DNA of 64,000 bases from Trichobilharzia szidati (lineage: Eukaryota > Platyhelminthes > Trematoda > Strigeidida > Schistosomatidae). The stretch lies in the NCBI GenBank assembly GCA_944472155.2, contig OX235274.1, positions 36,330,052-36,394,051 of the forward strand, in the 5' to 3' direction. The position numbers and the translations under genes are program-made. Positions 22,672 through 32,540 of this stretch are shown here, piece by piece (position 1 is the first letter of the stretch; each line of letters opens with the position of its first letter). The notes beneath the pieces were generated by a model. The model saw only the letters and a list, made by a program, of their open reading frames with translations. It ran no database searches and was not told where the DNA came from.

Positions 22672-22890
22672 TTTTTACGAGTTGATCACGGATTGATATC
22701 AGTTGGAGAACCATCGAAAACCAGGGAGTACTGAACAGCTGATGTTTCATCCTAGTTTGGGAATCATCGGCAGTACGCACCCACTGACAGGGCTCAAACC
22801 CAGGACCTTCCGGTTACAAGACAACCTCGTATACCATTCAGACACTGGGACTCGATTAAACAGCTCATGAATTCTACCGATTCGTGATTT
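22672..22890 (-). repeat. Hammerhead-type SINE, minus strand
   Basis: Minus-strand order: A-box-like GTCTGAATGGTATACGAGG, B-box-like GGGTTTGAGCCC, then CCGATGATTCCCAAACTAGG, ATGAAAC and the tail through tccgtgatcaactc. The core differs from the hammerhead consensus at several bases (ATGAAAC for ACGAAAC). Confidence 0.6.
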
Positions 22891-23159
22891 AGCGCGACCC
22901 CACAATTATTATTATTATTATTGCTTTCGTGTCTCCCCCTCCTGCCAATTTATACCTTTCCAACTGTCTGTTTTGTAATACGCACAGATTAGTGATGGCT
23001 TGAAATAGATATCATGAAGTTAATTCATTCAATACTCTAGATTTTGAATTGACTAAATTTACACATTTTCCGCATTATCGTATGATCATCACTTAAAGCA
23101 ACCTGTAGTTGTTGAATGCCTGAGAAATAAAAAGACATCAATCAATACTGCATTTAACT

Positions 23160-23515
23160 GGTAGATGGTGACTAGCAGTGGAATCCAGGATGTGCACTTC
23201 GTCCTATTTGGGACTCGTCATCTGCATTAGGCTCAAGCCCAGTGCCCGTAGTTTCAAACGCCAAGACGTTATCCACCAGAGCCTCTTGTGCAAAGGGTTA
23301 TATTGATCATTTAATTGAATTTGAGATTTTCCCGTCGATTGATTGAACCAAAAAGGTCGGGTCTCAGGTTGACACGTCGGCTTCCACCAGTTAAATTTAA
23401 TTAAATGCCCAGACGTCGTCGAAGCATCTGCACAAGAAGCCGACATGTCAACCTAAGACCGAGCACTTCGGTCCAATATCAATCGACGGGAAATCTAAAA
23501 TTGAATTAAATCAAT
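23160..23515 (-). repeat. Sm-alpha-like tRNA-headed repeat with hammerhead motif
   Basis: On the minus strand from 23300 there is an A-box-like GTGGATAACGTCTTGG, a B-box-like GGGCTTGAGCC, then at 23223-23166 GATGACGAGTCCC, AAATAGGACGAAG and CATCCTGGATTCCACTGC. The last block is that of the published schistosome Sm-alpha hammerhead (CUGAUGA, GUCC/GGAC stem II, GAAA, then UCCUGGAUUCC). Core C3 is A and GAAA is GAAG, so activity is doubtful. The outer part (23306-23390) is inverted at 23430-23515, and a further copy of that arm is at 25400-25515. Confidence 0.65.
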
Positions 23516-23610
23516 ACTGCAGCCTAGATCTGTTTTGTTACATCAAAATTTATCAAGTGAACAGCATGAATATATTTGAAGAAGAAGAAAAAACATTGAT
23601 GTCAACTTAC

Positions 23611-24032
23611 TCCATTTTCTTGAGAACTGTTTCTATGGTTATTAGAATTTTTACGACAAAACGTGTTATCAGACTTAACAACACAAGAATCTGGTATACA
23701 ATTTCCCAGAGGTTTTTTTCCAGTCTGAACACGAAACGCACTATTTGGACTAAGCGGTAGCCAGGGCAGTGTAACTATATCATTGTTTGATGGAGAGACG
23801 GCGACGACTGTAGTATTTGTTGAGCTTATAATTCGTGAATCGGATATCGAATGCGTGTGACTACCATGACGACTTTGACTTAGTGAACATTTCAATGTAA
23901 GCATACTTGAAAGATGATTTTCAGTGTTTGCTGTTGTGGTTGAGCAAGCTGAGTGAGTTAAATTTCTATCTGACGTTGAAGATGTTGATAACCAACTATT
24001 GAATTTCCCTTGAAATATGCGGCTGTAGAGTT
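23611..24032 (-). CDS. p190 RhoGAP-like gene, exon 9
   Basis: This 422-base exon has a strong acceptor (TTTATTTTCCCAG, ending 24033) and donor GTAAGT (23610). It enters in phase 1, as exon 8 requires, and leaves in phase 0. It encodes about 140 Ser/Thr/Asn-rich residues, for example WLSTSSTSDRNLTHSACS and DIVTLPWLPLSPNSAFRV. It looks like an extended, poorly conserved linker. No domain is recognised. Confidence 0.75.
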
Positions 24033-24142
24033 CTGGGAAAATAAATTTCAAAAAAATTAATAAATAAACAAAATTTTAAATGACGAATAAACTATTTAAA
24101 ACAATTAGTTCCCTTTATGAATTTAGATAAAGCGATAAGAAG

Positions 24143-24660
24143 ACGGTCGGTCGGTCGGTTTTCGACATAGAACATTGCACATATGTGCGGCAGTTCAAGT
24201 CGCCACACTCCATGTAGCACACAAAGCAAGAGAAGAAGAAACTAAGAGAAATGCATATTGGAGACAGTAAACGGAGGTGTGAGACAAAGGAATAGCAATA
24301 ACGAAGAACAAAACAGTTTCATTGGAAATCATAAGTCAAGGAGTGGATGCATCTGCGGCATCACTGAGAACTATTTTGAGCCATGTCACCAATTGTTTCC
24401 AACCATTGGTTTTTACCGTCCTGAGGACCCCAACCAGGAAGCCAGTCTACACCTTCCTACGTGGCTTAGACTAACTGTTGTGGATTTCATTGACTGGTGC
24501 CATGTTTTCGTTTGACCGCCGCCAGCTCTTTTCCAGCCTGACCCTATATCAGCTAACATTGCCCATTGTCGAGGAAGGCGATGACTAGGCATACGTAACA
24601 CATATCCTAACCATCTCAGTAGATGTAATTTCACAGTCTCGTCGACTGTGAAATAAGAAG
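24143..24660 (-). pseudogene. LINE-A fragment with (TCGG)n end
   Basis: Minus-strand frame 24694-24413 reads KLHLLRWLGYVLRMPSHRLP, then GSGWKRAGGGQTKTWHQSMK and STTVSLSHVGRCRLASWLG. The C-terminus WLETIGDMAQ..-like and the 3' UTR follow. It ends at 24143-24165 in a tetranucleotide run (ACCG)n on the minus strand, the family's 3' terminus as also seen at 43590-43611. It is 5'-truncated. Confidence 0.8.
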
Positions 24661-24694
24661 ACGTAATTTTTCTGGATCGTGTAATGCATTTCAA

Positions 24695-25115
24695 ACAATC
24701 TGATCACACACGGACTTGTCATAGGAATATATATGAAATTAATAGAGTTGAAAGGTGAGAAAATAGACTTAGGTTTGTGGATGCCCTAGCAATTAGGAAG
24801 TTGAAACCACCTTTATGTGTTCAAAAACAATTCGTCATCACACTAAACCTTCCTTGGTAAACTTTGTTTTGATGCAATAGCAGATGTATTATTACCTCTG
24901 TTATTTGGTTTAGTGGTCTTCATTGTTATTTTGACCTTCAGCATGTCCTTTTAACTTGACCTAAGTAGTTTATTTTGTCACCTCTTAACTCTTTATTAAT
25001 TTCATATATATTCCTATGACAAATCTGTGTGCGATGAGATTGTTTGAAATGTGTTACGCAAATACATTAAAAGATTCAGACAAATTACGTCTTCTTATTG
25101 CTTTATCTGAATTAA
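24695..25115. repeat. PLE 3' end with a fold-back piece
   Basis: Bases 24770-25115 match the 3' end of the PLE remnant at 4320-4680 (ccctagcaattag, cctttatgtgttcaaaaac, then cttcttattgctttatctga). Immediately upstream, 24700-24765 is the reverse complement of part of it (about 24960-25030: cacctcttaactctttattaatttc on one side, gaaattaatagagttgaaaggtg on the other). This end inversion is common in PLE copies. Confidence 0.7.
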
Positions 25116-25536
25116 CTATCAAAATAAAAATGATGAAAAGTGGAGTAGAAATAATGAGACATAATGAATAGTTGATACATACAAATGCATGTGGTTAAGG
25201 TATACAAATACTTAGGGTTTAGATCTACAGAGAACTGTATGTCGCCTGGAACCACCTTGTTGGAAACATTCATTTATACCGGCTGGATGTAAATATTTCA
25301 TTTCCTGGTTATTAATCATAACTTCATTGCATTATATTTCATGAGTTGTCAGTGTCAGGCAGTAGCCGGTAATAACACCTCATCAATATTTTTATCTTCT
25401 AATTACTTGACCAGACATTGTCGAAGCATCTGTACAAGAAGCCGACATGTCAACCTGAGACCGAGCACTTCGGTCCAATATCAATCGATGGGAAAATCTA
25501 AAATTGAATTCAATAATCTTGATTATTTCTTAAATT
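25116..25536. other. Intron with one Sm-alpha-related arm
   Basis: Bases 25400-25515 repeat the arm at 23400-23515 (gaagccgacatgtcaacct, agcacttcggtccaatatc). Nothing else is recognised. Confidence 0.45.
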
Positions 25537-27155
25537 CATTCACATAGCTGTACAATCGCATTTATATATAATTATTTGTGTGTGTGTACATGAGGTTTGT
25601 CAAGTTTAGATAATTGATCAGGTAATACAAGAATGATCTAATATAGAAACAAGGTTAATCAGACAGCAACTAAAGTAAGATTGAGTTTCAACTTAGATCA
25701 GGGTAGCAACAGAGGTAATTACAGGCAGAGACTAAGTAGAAGTGAAATTGAGCAAATAAGTTGGATGACGTAACATAAATGACTAGAAATTGAGCGTTGT
25801 TCAAGTCAGTAACAGTGGTAGTGAGGTGTAGAAATTAAATCGGGTGGGGTAGAGAACAAGAAAGTTGAAGATGTAAAATATTACAATTGAGAAGACAAAA
25901 TAATGCTAATTAAGCGACAGAAAAACGGATTAGGTAAAATTTACTTACTACTTCTTACTCTGTGGACGACTTTGAAGTTTGTTTGCGGTGTAGCTTGGTG
26001 TCCGGATTCTATCAGATGTTCTAAGATGGAACTGCGGGGGCATCGATTTTCTCCTTTGTAAAACCATGTTGGTGTGCGTCGGTGGCATAGCGGTTAGGAT
26101 GCTCGCCGACCATGCACATGGTCCGGGGTTCGATTCCCGGCCGGCGCACTCCTTTACCTCGCTAAGCCAGAACTAAGAAAAAAAGCTGGTGAAGAGGAAA
26201 GGTTGGGCATGAGGCTAGCAACCTCATCCTGTAAAAATAAACACTGCTACAGAAACTTCAAGCCTCTAGCTTGAAACCCTATGTTCCACTGGGAACGTGA
26301 AGGAATTAAAAATAAAAATCATGTTGGTAAGTGTTCGGTGATACTTTTAGAAAGCGAGCGGTGGGTACGGCCGACATACCTGGCTCCACACGAGCGGGCG
26401 AATTAATAAATACACATTGATGAGGCCAGTAGCGGTAGCTTATCCTTCACGTTCACATGAATCATAGGTTTTGTGGAGAAGGTTGGTCGTAGTTCAGCTG
26501 CGAAGAAGGTCTTCTTAAGTGAGCGCGACAGTCAATTTTTTAGTGTTTCCGCAGATATATCTCCGTCGGGACGCTAAGCATGGGCGGCCGCCCAAAAAAG
26601 AAAATCGATGCCCCCGCAGTTCCATCTTAGAACATCTGATAGAATCCGGACACCAAGCTACACCGCAAAGAAACTTCAAAGTCTTCCACAGAGTTAGAAG
26701 TAATAAGTAAATTCTACCTAATCCTTTTTTCTGTCGCTTAATTAGCATTATTTTGTCTTCTCAATTGTAATATTTTACATCTTCAACTTTCTTGTTCTCT
26801 ACCCCACCCGATTTAATTTCTACACCTCACTACCACTGTTACTGACTTGAACAACGCTCAATTTCTAGTCATTTATGTTACGTCATCCAACTTATTTGCT
26901 CAATTTCACTTCTACTTAGTCTCTACCTGTAATTACCTCTGTTGCTACCCTGACCTAAGTTGAAACATTTTAGTCAATTATATTACGTCATCTAACTTAC
27001 TAACTCAATCTTACTTTAGTTGCTGTCTGATTAACTTCGTTTCTATATTAGATCATTCTTGTATTACCTGATCAATTATCTAAACTTGACAAACCTCATG
27101 TACACACACAAATAACTATATATAAATGCGATTGTACAGCTATATGAATGAATTC
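25537..27155. mobile_element. PLE 3' ends in inverted repeat, 1.6 kb fold-back
   Basis: The left arm (25537-26051) and right arm (26600-27153) are near-identical reverse complements over about 515 bases, apart from some 40 extra bases in the right arm near 26967. Each arm encodes the C-terminal end of a PLE endonuclease ORF. The right arm reads RCPRSSILEHLIESGHQ then NFKVFHRVRSNK and stops. The left arm (minus) has the same residues, and inward of it the GIY-YIG start (CGARYVGRTHRSLSKSITEH, minus 26400-26330). The SINE at 26074 splits the left arm's ORF between HLPTW and FYKGEN. Both copies lack the RT. Confidence 0.8.
26074..26319 (+). mobile_element. tRNA-headed SINE with 9-bp target duplication
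   Basis: This 246-base element starts GTGCGTCGGTGGCATAGCGG. Its first 75 bases have an A box (GTGGCATAGCGGTTAGG), a B box GGTTCGATTCC and a closing GGCGCAC that pairs with the first bases like an acceptor stem. The body contains a short hairpin around tcaagcctctagcttga, then the tail ccctatgttccactgggaac, and ends in an A-rich run. CATGTTGGT is duplicated at 26065-26073 and 26320-26328. It lies inside the left PLE arm, so it is younger than that PLE. Related copies are at 40405 (+) and 47774 (-). Confidence 0.9.
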
Positions 27156-27324
27156 GCCGAAAGAGTCTCTTCGCTGAACGTCTTCTCTTTTCATATGACT
27201 CAATGGGGATTTTCAAGCTATTTCTTAAATGACTAGTTGAATCTCCAAATGGTATTCAAACATATTCAAGTTGCCATTCATTTCCTGTTGGTTCAGTATT
27301 TTCGCTTGGTATTTTATCCCTTTT

Positions 27325-28115
27325 AGTGTGCGAATTCAAATTTGGATCAACCCCAAAGGGACTGATTGCTGACAAAATCTCAGCACGGATACAGAAGGCT
27401 CGTGTGATATTTCCCAATTCACGCCATCTCTGGTGTAGACATGATATCCAGCTGGTTATCGATCAAACGAATGGTGTACTGCACACCAGTTTGCCCCCAT
27501 CGTCCTTTACGACTGTGGGACATGGCCATCGAAATTGGAAAACATGGAAAGGCTAGCTGTATTTCATCATAAGCGCATGCGTTCTATCTCCCGTTTCTAG
27601 GTGGTATAATAGGGTGAGTAATATTTAGGTTAGGCTTTGGTCGAGTGTTAGGTAAGGAGGGAAAATCAATCGATGAGGTTGTGAAGCTACATCAATTCAG
27701 ATGATTGTGACATAGGTTCCGCATTGTCTAGGTGTCGCCTTCCTCGACGGGGAATGTTAGCTGACGTAGTGTTGTTGGGTTGGAAAAGACGAGCTGCTAG
27801 TGGTGGTCAAACCAAAACATGGAGTCAATCCATGAAATCCAAAAAAGTTAGTTTAAGGCAGCCACGTAGGGAGAGGTATAGAATGACTGGTCGGGGTCCT
27901 CGGAATGCCAAGAATCAGTAGCTGGAGACAATTGGTGATATGGCTCGAAGTTGTTCTTAATGGTGCAGATGCATTCACTGTCACAACCTATAAAACTCTT
28001 GTTTCCCTTCACATTTGTGCTTATTATCTTTCTTTTGAATCTCTTTTGTGCCTTCCTTTGTGTGGTTTATGGAGTTTGGCAACTCGAAGTGCTGTACTTC
28101 GATGTTGAAAAACAA
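27325..28115 (+). pseudogene. LINE-A fragment, plus strand
   Basis: It reads in broken frames GLIADKISARIQKARV, LWCRHDIQLVIDQTNGVL, then MERLAVFHHKRMRSISR (27540-27600), the CRLPRRGMLADV block (27730), QTKTWSQSMKSKKVSLR (27810-27860) and the 3' UTR ending near 28110. It begins in the post-RT region, so it is 5'-truncated. It runs directly into the PLE block at 28139. Confidence 0.75.
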
Positions 28116-28169
28116 GTCAGTCACAAATTTTAATTGATTACTATCAAATATAAAAACAAAACGATATTC

Positions 28170-28915
28170 TTGTTTTTACTGACGTTTTGCTATTTAAAGC
28201 TGCTGCTAACAGCTTTATCAAAGTAGCACTACTAAACCAGAATTTACAAATTCTAAGCTTATATATAACAACCTTATCATCGTTCATCAGCATGGGTTAA
28301 TTTTCACGTTGTCAAGTTAGCCAGCTGATACAGATAACAAAACCAAGTGTAGATTGTTGGATTTGATAAGCATATAGAATTATAAAAGCAGCATGCGTTT
28401 ACAACATAATGAAATTCCTCATCACATTCGTGTTGATTTTGTCACTTCATGGGGGAGGGAGGTGTTGTATCTAGGTCAAATTCTGTCTCAGTCAATCATT
28501 CTTATTCAAACAATTTGGATTCCACTTGATATGAAGTGTTTCTGATGATATTAGACGTTCTTTGTGATTTCTGAAATTTTCTGGATTATTTCAATATTGT
28601 CAAAATCAATTTTGTGATCTGATTCTCTAGTGTGTAGACTAGCTATGGCTGATGATTTTTCAAGCTTTTCTAGATCAATGGGATTTCTCGATGGTCGAAC
28701 AGATACGGCTCTACGGTGTTCATTTCTTCTGATTTTGATTTCTCTTTGGCGATGTTTGTCCGATGCATCACATTCCAAGCATTTTATTTTATAAACACAA
28801 TTAGGAAGAAAGTCCTTAGGGATTTTTAAAGTTCTAGTTCAATAACATTTGGGTAAAGCTATTAACAGCAGCATTAAATAGCGAATGGTCAGTAAAAACA
28901 AAAACATCATTTTGT
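28170..28915 (-). pseudogene. Second PLE lineage fragment, unit A
   Basis: The minus-strand frame 28778-28551 reads MECDASDKHRQREIKIRRNE then HRRAVSVRPSRNP and later HKIDFDNIEIIQKISE. It matches the fragment at 4910-5325, where the endonuclease core HIGQTSR is still present. Here the core is damaged (DKHRQRE). The fragment is bordered by inverted ends: tttttactgacgttttgctattt (28174-28196, plus) and the same block at about 28905-28850 on the minus strand. The copy in unit B (31791-32496) lacks the left terminus. Confidence 0.7.
28178..28226 (-). ncRNA. Hammerhead-like fold in PLE terminus (candidate)
   Basis: Minus strand, in order: TACT (stem I), TTGAT (core-like), AAAGCTG/CAGCTTT (7-bp stem II with loop TTAGCAG), AAAT, then AACGTC followed by AGTA (stem I partner). 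The arrangement, with GUC just before the second strand of stem I, matches a type I hammerhead with a shortened third helix. Core C3 and the GAAA box are not canonical. Hammerheads are known in PLE terminal repeats. Activity is not shown. Confidence 0.4.
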
Positions 28916-28959
28916 TTTTCATTCATTGGGAGATACAAAATCTTTTATAATAATGAATA

Positions 28960-29515
28960 TCATAGGCGAATTTCAACAAAAGCGTCCCAGGAGTGCGAAC
29001 GCTCCAGTGACCTTCAACGCATGCTAGTTGTTGCCTAACGACACCTGTCATTATGATAGCAGAAATATCAACGCTACTCACCAACTTAGGAGCGAATTTC
29101 ACCCAGATCACGTTTTTAAGTACTGTTTGGACAATGTGTTAATAGCTCGTTAGGGTTAAGATAAGTATTGAGGTTAAGGTTAGGATCAGGGTCATAAGTA
29201 GGATTAGGGTTAGATTTACGGTTAGGGATAGATTAAGAGTTGACGTCATTTTTAAAAAATCTGTTTTATTATCCACATTTTCCTGGTAAGTAATCGTCGA
29301 TCCTCTTACTGCAAACCATAGTAATTCAACTGAGGGCTTTTGGGGAAGACTGCATAACAGGATAAGAGAGATAAACGATTCACAAAAACAGGTCATCTTC
29401 AGTCACCTCAGTGAATACATGTACAGAAACTAGTCTAACTTAGCAACTGATACTCCTCATTATAACTGGGACGTATTTTTAAGTCATGTCAGAGAAAGAT
29501 ACCCTGTTTAGTGTG
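28960..29515 (-). repeat. Fragment of TIR element in unit A, with TTAGGG-like motifs
   Basis: It starts at aatttcaacaaaagcgtcccagg, which matches the terminal inverted repeat of the element at 45033-46074, and follows that element's right arm (gcatgctagttgttgcc, cacctgtcattat, ggacaatgtgttaatag). It then has degenerate telomere-like ttagggtt repeats at 29148-29230 and the aactgggacgt...tgtcagagaaagataccctg block. The other terminal repeat is missing. The same fragment is at 32541-33096 in unit B. Confidence 0.7.
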
Positions 29516-29539
29516 TTTTCATTCAAAAGAATAGACACG

Positions 29540-29580
29540 GAACAAAGAGAACTCTTTTCGATAAATTCATCATCAGGTTC
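29540..29580 (-). ncRNA. Hammerhead-like motif downstream of PLE-1 ORF, unit A
   Basis: Minus strand: GAAC, CTGATGA, ten bases, GAAA, AAGAG/CTCTT (hairpin), T, GTTC. GAAC and GTTC can pair as stem I, and the hairpin following GAAA can act as stem III. All invariant bases of CUGANGA and GAAA are present. The internal stem II (TGAATTTATC) barely pairs, so activity is uncertain. The same block is at 33121-33161 (unit B), and relatives are at 18056-18020 (-) and 19601 (+). Confidence 0.45.
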
Positions 29581-29741
29581 TACAATTATATATACACTAT
29601 AATGAATGAATGAATTAGTGTTATGAACAACATTATTGTTTGAATAACATCGAATCAATAACATTGATAAATTACAGCTCAACAGCATCAACATCAAATA
29701 AACTGAATGTCAGAAGAATTAGGAAAGGTAATAGTACAAAT

Positions 29742-31784
29742 TCATGAGTTTATAGTCTCTACTGAGGGCCAGTGCAGTAGTAGGGGCTGGACTTGTTTCT
29801 TTTGAACACAGAGCGCTGGTTGTTTGAGGCGAATTGCAATAGCCTCTGCTGTTTGGAGTAAACGGTGCTTCGACGATTTTGGTAGTTTGTTAGGCACCCG
29901 GTATATTATGGAGAAGGATTCGTCTACGCTGGCTTTGTGACCGGTTTGCACCAGATAGTCTAATATCGAGCTGTTAATACTTTTAACTACACCTTTACTT
30001 AGCCATAGTGGGAGATGTTCTCGAGCACGAAAAATCAAGTTCCTAGAGCAATGGCCAACATAACTCGCTCCACAAGCGCAGTTGAACTGATAAATATAAT
30101 TTGAAGTGGCTAGTCTAGATACTTCATCTTTCAGTGAAGGTAGCACCATCGTTCGTGTAGAGAATAATACGTGTAGTTCGCCAGCATTAAAAGTTTTTTG
30201 AACTGATTTTCTTAATTTCCTCGTAATTAACTCACTTGGTATATCGCCCATGAATTGTAGTCGTATATAAAGGGGCTTCTTGTTTACAGATAGTGAGTAG
30301 TCCTTTTCCGCTTTGTCAAGTGTTTCTTGATAAATTTTTCGGGATAGCTATTTTCGATCAAAGTATCATATACAATGCTTAATTCATCTTCAATTACTTT
30401 TTCTGAGCATATAGCTCTAACTCTGTGGCTGAGGGTCCTCACTAAATTTCTTTTGTAATTGATGGGAACGAAGCTGTGAAAGTGTGTATATTGTCCTGTC
30501 CAAGTACTTTTTCTATGTAAATTTCTTTTTATGCTTCCGTCTGGTTTTCTTGTAAGTAGGACATCGAGGAAGGCAATTCTGTCTTGGGATTCCTCTTCGC
30601 ATGTGAATTTCATAGCCGAATGTACTTCATTGAATTCAGTAATTATTGTACTCCTATCGGAACCATTATCACAAAGAATAAAGGTGTCATCCACATATCG
30701 GCAATAAAATGAGAGCTTACTGATAAGGTTGTTCAGAGGTCCATTTTCTAGCTTACTTAGAAAGAAATCAGCCAGAATTGGACCTAATGGGAAGCCCATT
30801 GCCACCCCGTCCACTTGCCTGTAAAGCGTGCCGTCAAATTTGAAGTTTAAATTCATGGTACATCTTAATATCAATTCTTTTGGGATTTCAATATGGATTC
30901 CAATGTTTATCGACTGCTTGTCCACTTGTTCACATATATAATTAACTGTTTCTATTAGAGGTACATTTGTGAATAACGATGTTATGTCCAGAGATATCAT
31001 GGTTTTGTCCTTGATATTAATATCTTTTATTTTGTCTACGAATTCAAATACATCTTTGACACTATATTTCACTATCTTCTCATGCAATGGTTTGAGAATA
31101 TTTACTAACCATCTAGCCAGAGCATGGTAGGGCGAATTTTGCATATCAATTATTGGTCTTATGCACTGGTTTATGCACTTTAGGTAGGCCATACAATCTT
31201 GGCATATACGTGCCCGTTGGTCTGATTTCTTCATATAAACTTTCAGAAATTATCTGCTCCTCCCTTAGTTTCTTCAAACGTCTGGTTAATTCATTCTCTA
31301 TTTTGTTATTGAAATCTTTCTTCTCCTCCAGTTTTTGAAACTTCTGTGTATCCTTCATCTTTTTAATATAGTCATTTCTATCAAGAAGGACTACTCCTGA
31401 CCCTTTATCCGGCTTTGTGATTATCAGTCTCTCATCATTTATCAGTCTTTTTAGTTCTTCTCTGTGTTCCTTTGTCAAGAAACTTTTACTGTCGCATTTG
31501 AGGTTTTTGTACTGATAACAACAATCCACTAGACTGGATTTGAAGCGTTCTAGTTCGAAGGTGGATGATGGAGCTAGATCCCTTGTTTGACTAAATAGGT
31601 TTTCAAATTCAATATCAGTATCTAAGTGATTAACTCGTTTCGGTCTGTCACAAAATCGAAGGCCAAGTGAAAGTACTTCAAGTTGCACCTTATTTAATTC
31701 AACACTACTATAATTGTAGACGTACTTTTTAGGATCTGCTGGAAATTTACCAGCCTCTGGCTTCCTTTCGAGTCCTTTCATGAG
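29742..31784 (-). pseudogene. Penelope-like element PLE-1, RT and GIY-YIG (unit A)
   Basis: This retroelement polyprotein is split into three frames. Frame 1 (to 31146) is the N-terminal part with LITKPDKGSGVVLLDRNDY and PRLYGLPKVHKP. Frame 2 (31234-30284) is the reverse transcriptase, with motif A LDITSLFTNVPL, motif B GVAMGFPLGPILADFF and motif C YVDDTFILCD, then the linker. Frame 3 (30251-29742) is the GIY-YIG endonuclease with IYQFNCACGASYVGHCSRNL and RAREHLP, and a TGHKA...A.AIRLKQP tail. Two frameshifts (near 31175 and 30310) separate the frames. The first is beside a 12/13-base tandem repeat of gtgcataa.acca. The 5' end is cut at the unit junction. Identical defects in unit B mean neither copy is autonomous as read. 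Confidence 0.85.
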
Positions 31785-31790
31785 TCCTTT

Positions 31791-32496
31791 CAGCTTTATC
31801 AAAGTAGCACTACTAAACCAGAATTTACAAAATCTAAGCTTATATATAACAACCTTATCATCGTTCATCAGCATGGGTTAATTTTCACGTTGTCAAGTTA
31901 GCCAGCTGATACAGATAACAAAACCAAGTGTAGATTGTTGGATTTGATAAGCATATAGAATTATAAAAGCAGCATGCGTTTACAACATAATGAAATTCCT
32001 CATCACATTCGTGTTGCTTTTGTCACTTCATGGGGGAGGGAGGTGTTGTATCTAGGTCAAATTCTGTCTCAGTCAATCATTCTTATTCAAACAATTTGGA
32101 CTCCATTTGATATGAAGTGTCTCTGATGATATTAGACGTTCTTTGTGATTTCTGAAAATTTCTGGATTATTTCAATATTGTCAAAATCAATTTTGTGGTC
32201 TGATTCTCTAGCGTGTAGACTAGCTATGGCTGATGATTTTTCAAGCTTTTCTAGATCAATGGGATTTCTCGATGGTCGAACAGATACGGCTCTACGGTGT
32301 TCATATCTTCTGATTTTGATTTCTCTTTGGCGATGTTTGTCCGATGCATCACATTCCAAGCATTTTATTTTATAAACACAATTAGGAAGAAAGTCCTTAG
32401 GGATTTTTAAAGTTCTAGTTCAATAACATTTGGGTAAAGCTATTAACAGCAGCATTAAATAGCGAATGGTCAGTAAAAACAAAAACATCATTTTGT
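31791..32496 (-). pseudogene. Second PLE lineage fragment, unit B
   Basis: It repeats 28211-28915 with a few substitutions (for example RRYEHRR for RRNEHRR). It starts at cagctttatcaaagtag, so the hammerhead-like terminus present in unit A is cut here by the tandem junction. Confidence 0.7.
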
Positions 32497-32540
32497 TTTT
32501 CATTCATTGGGAGATAGAAAATCTTTTATAATAATGAATA

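Noticed and set aside
23602..24051. Isolated single-exon gene
   Set aside because: Open frame runs into intronic sequence at both ends. A strong acceptor and donor define it as exon 9 with matching phases.
29148..29230. True telomeric array
   Set aside because: Units are degenerate, interspersed with other bases, and recur inside a dispersed element in the middle of a gene.
31146..31240. Programmed frameshift between PLE-1 frames
   Set aside because: The shift lies at a short 12/13-base tandem repeat, as expected from a slippage mutation. Further frameshifts occur elsewhere, and unit B has the same defects because it is a duplicate.
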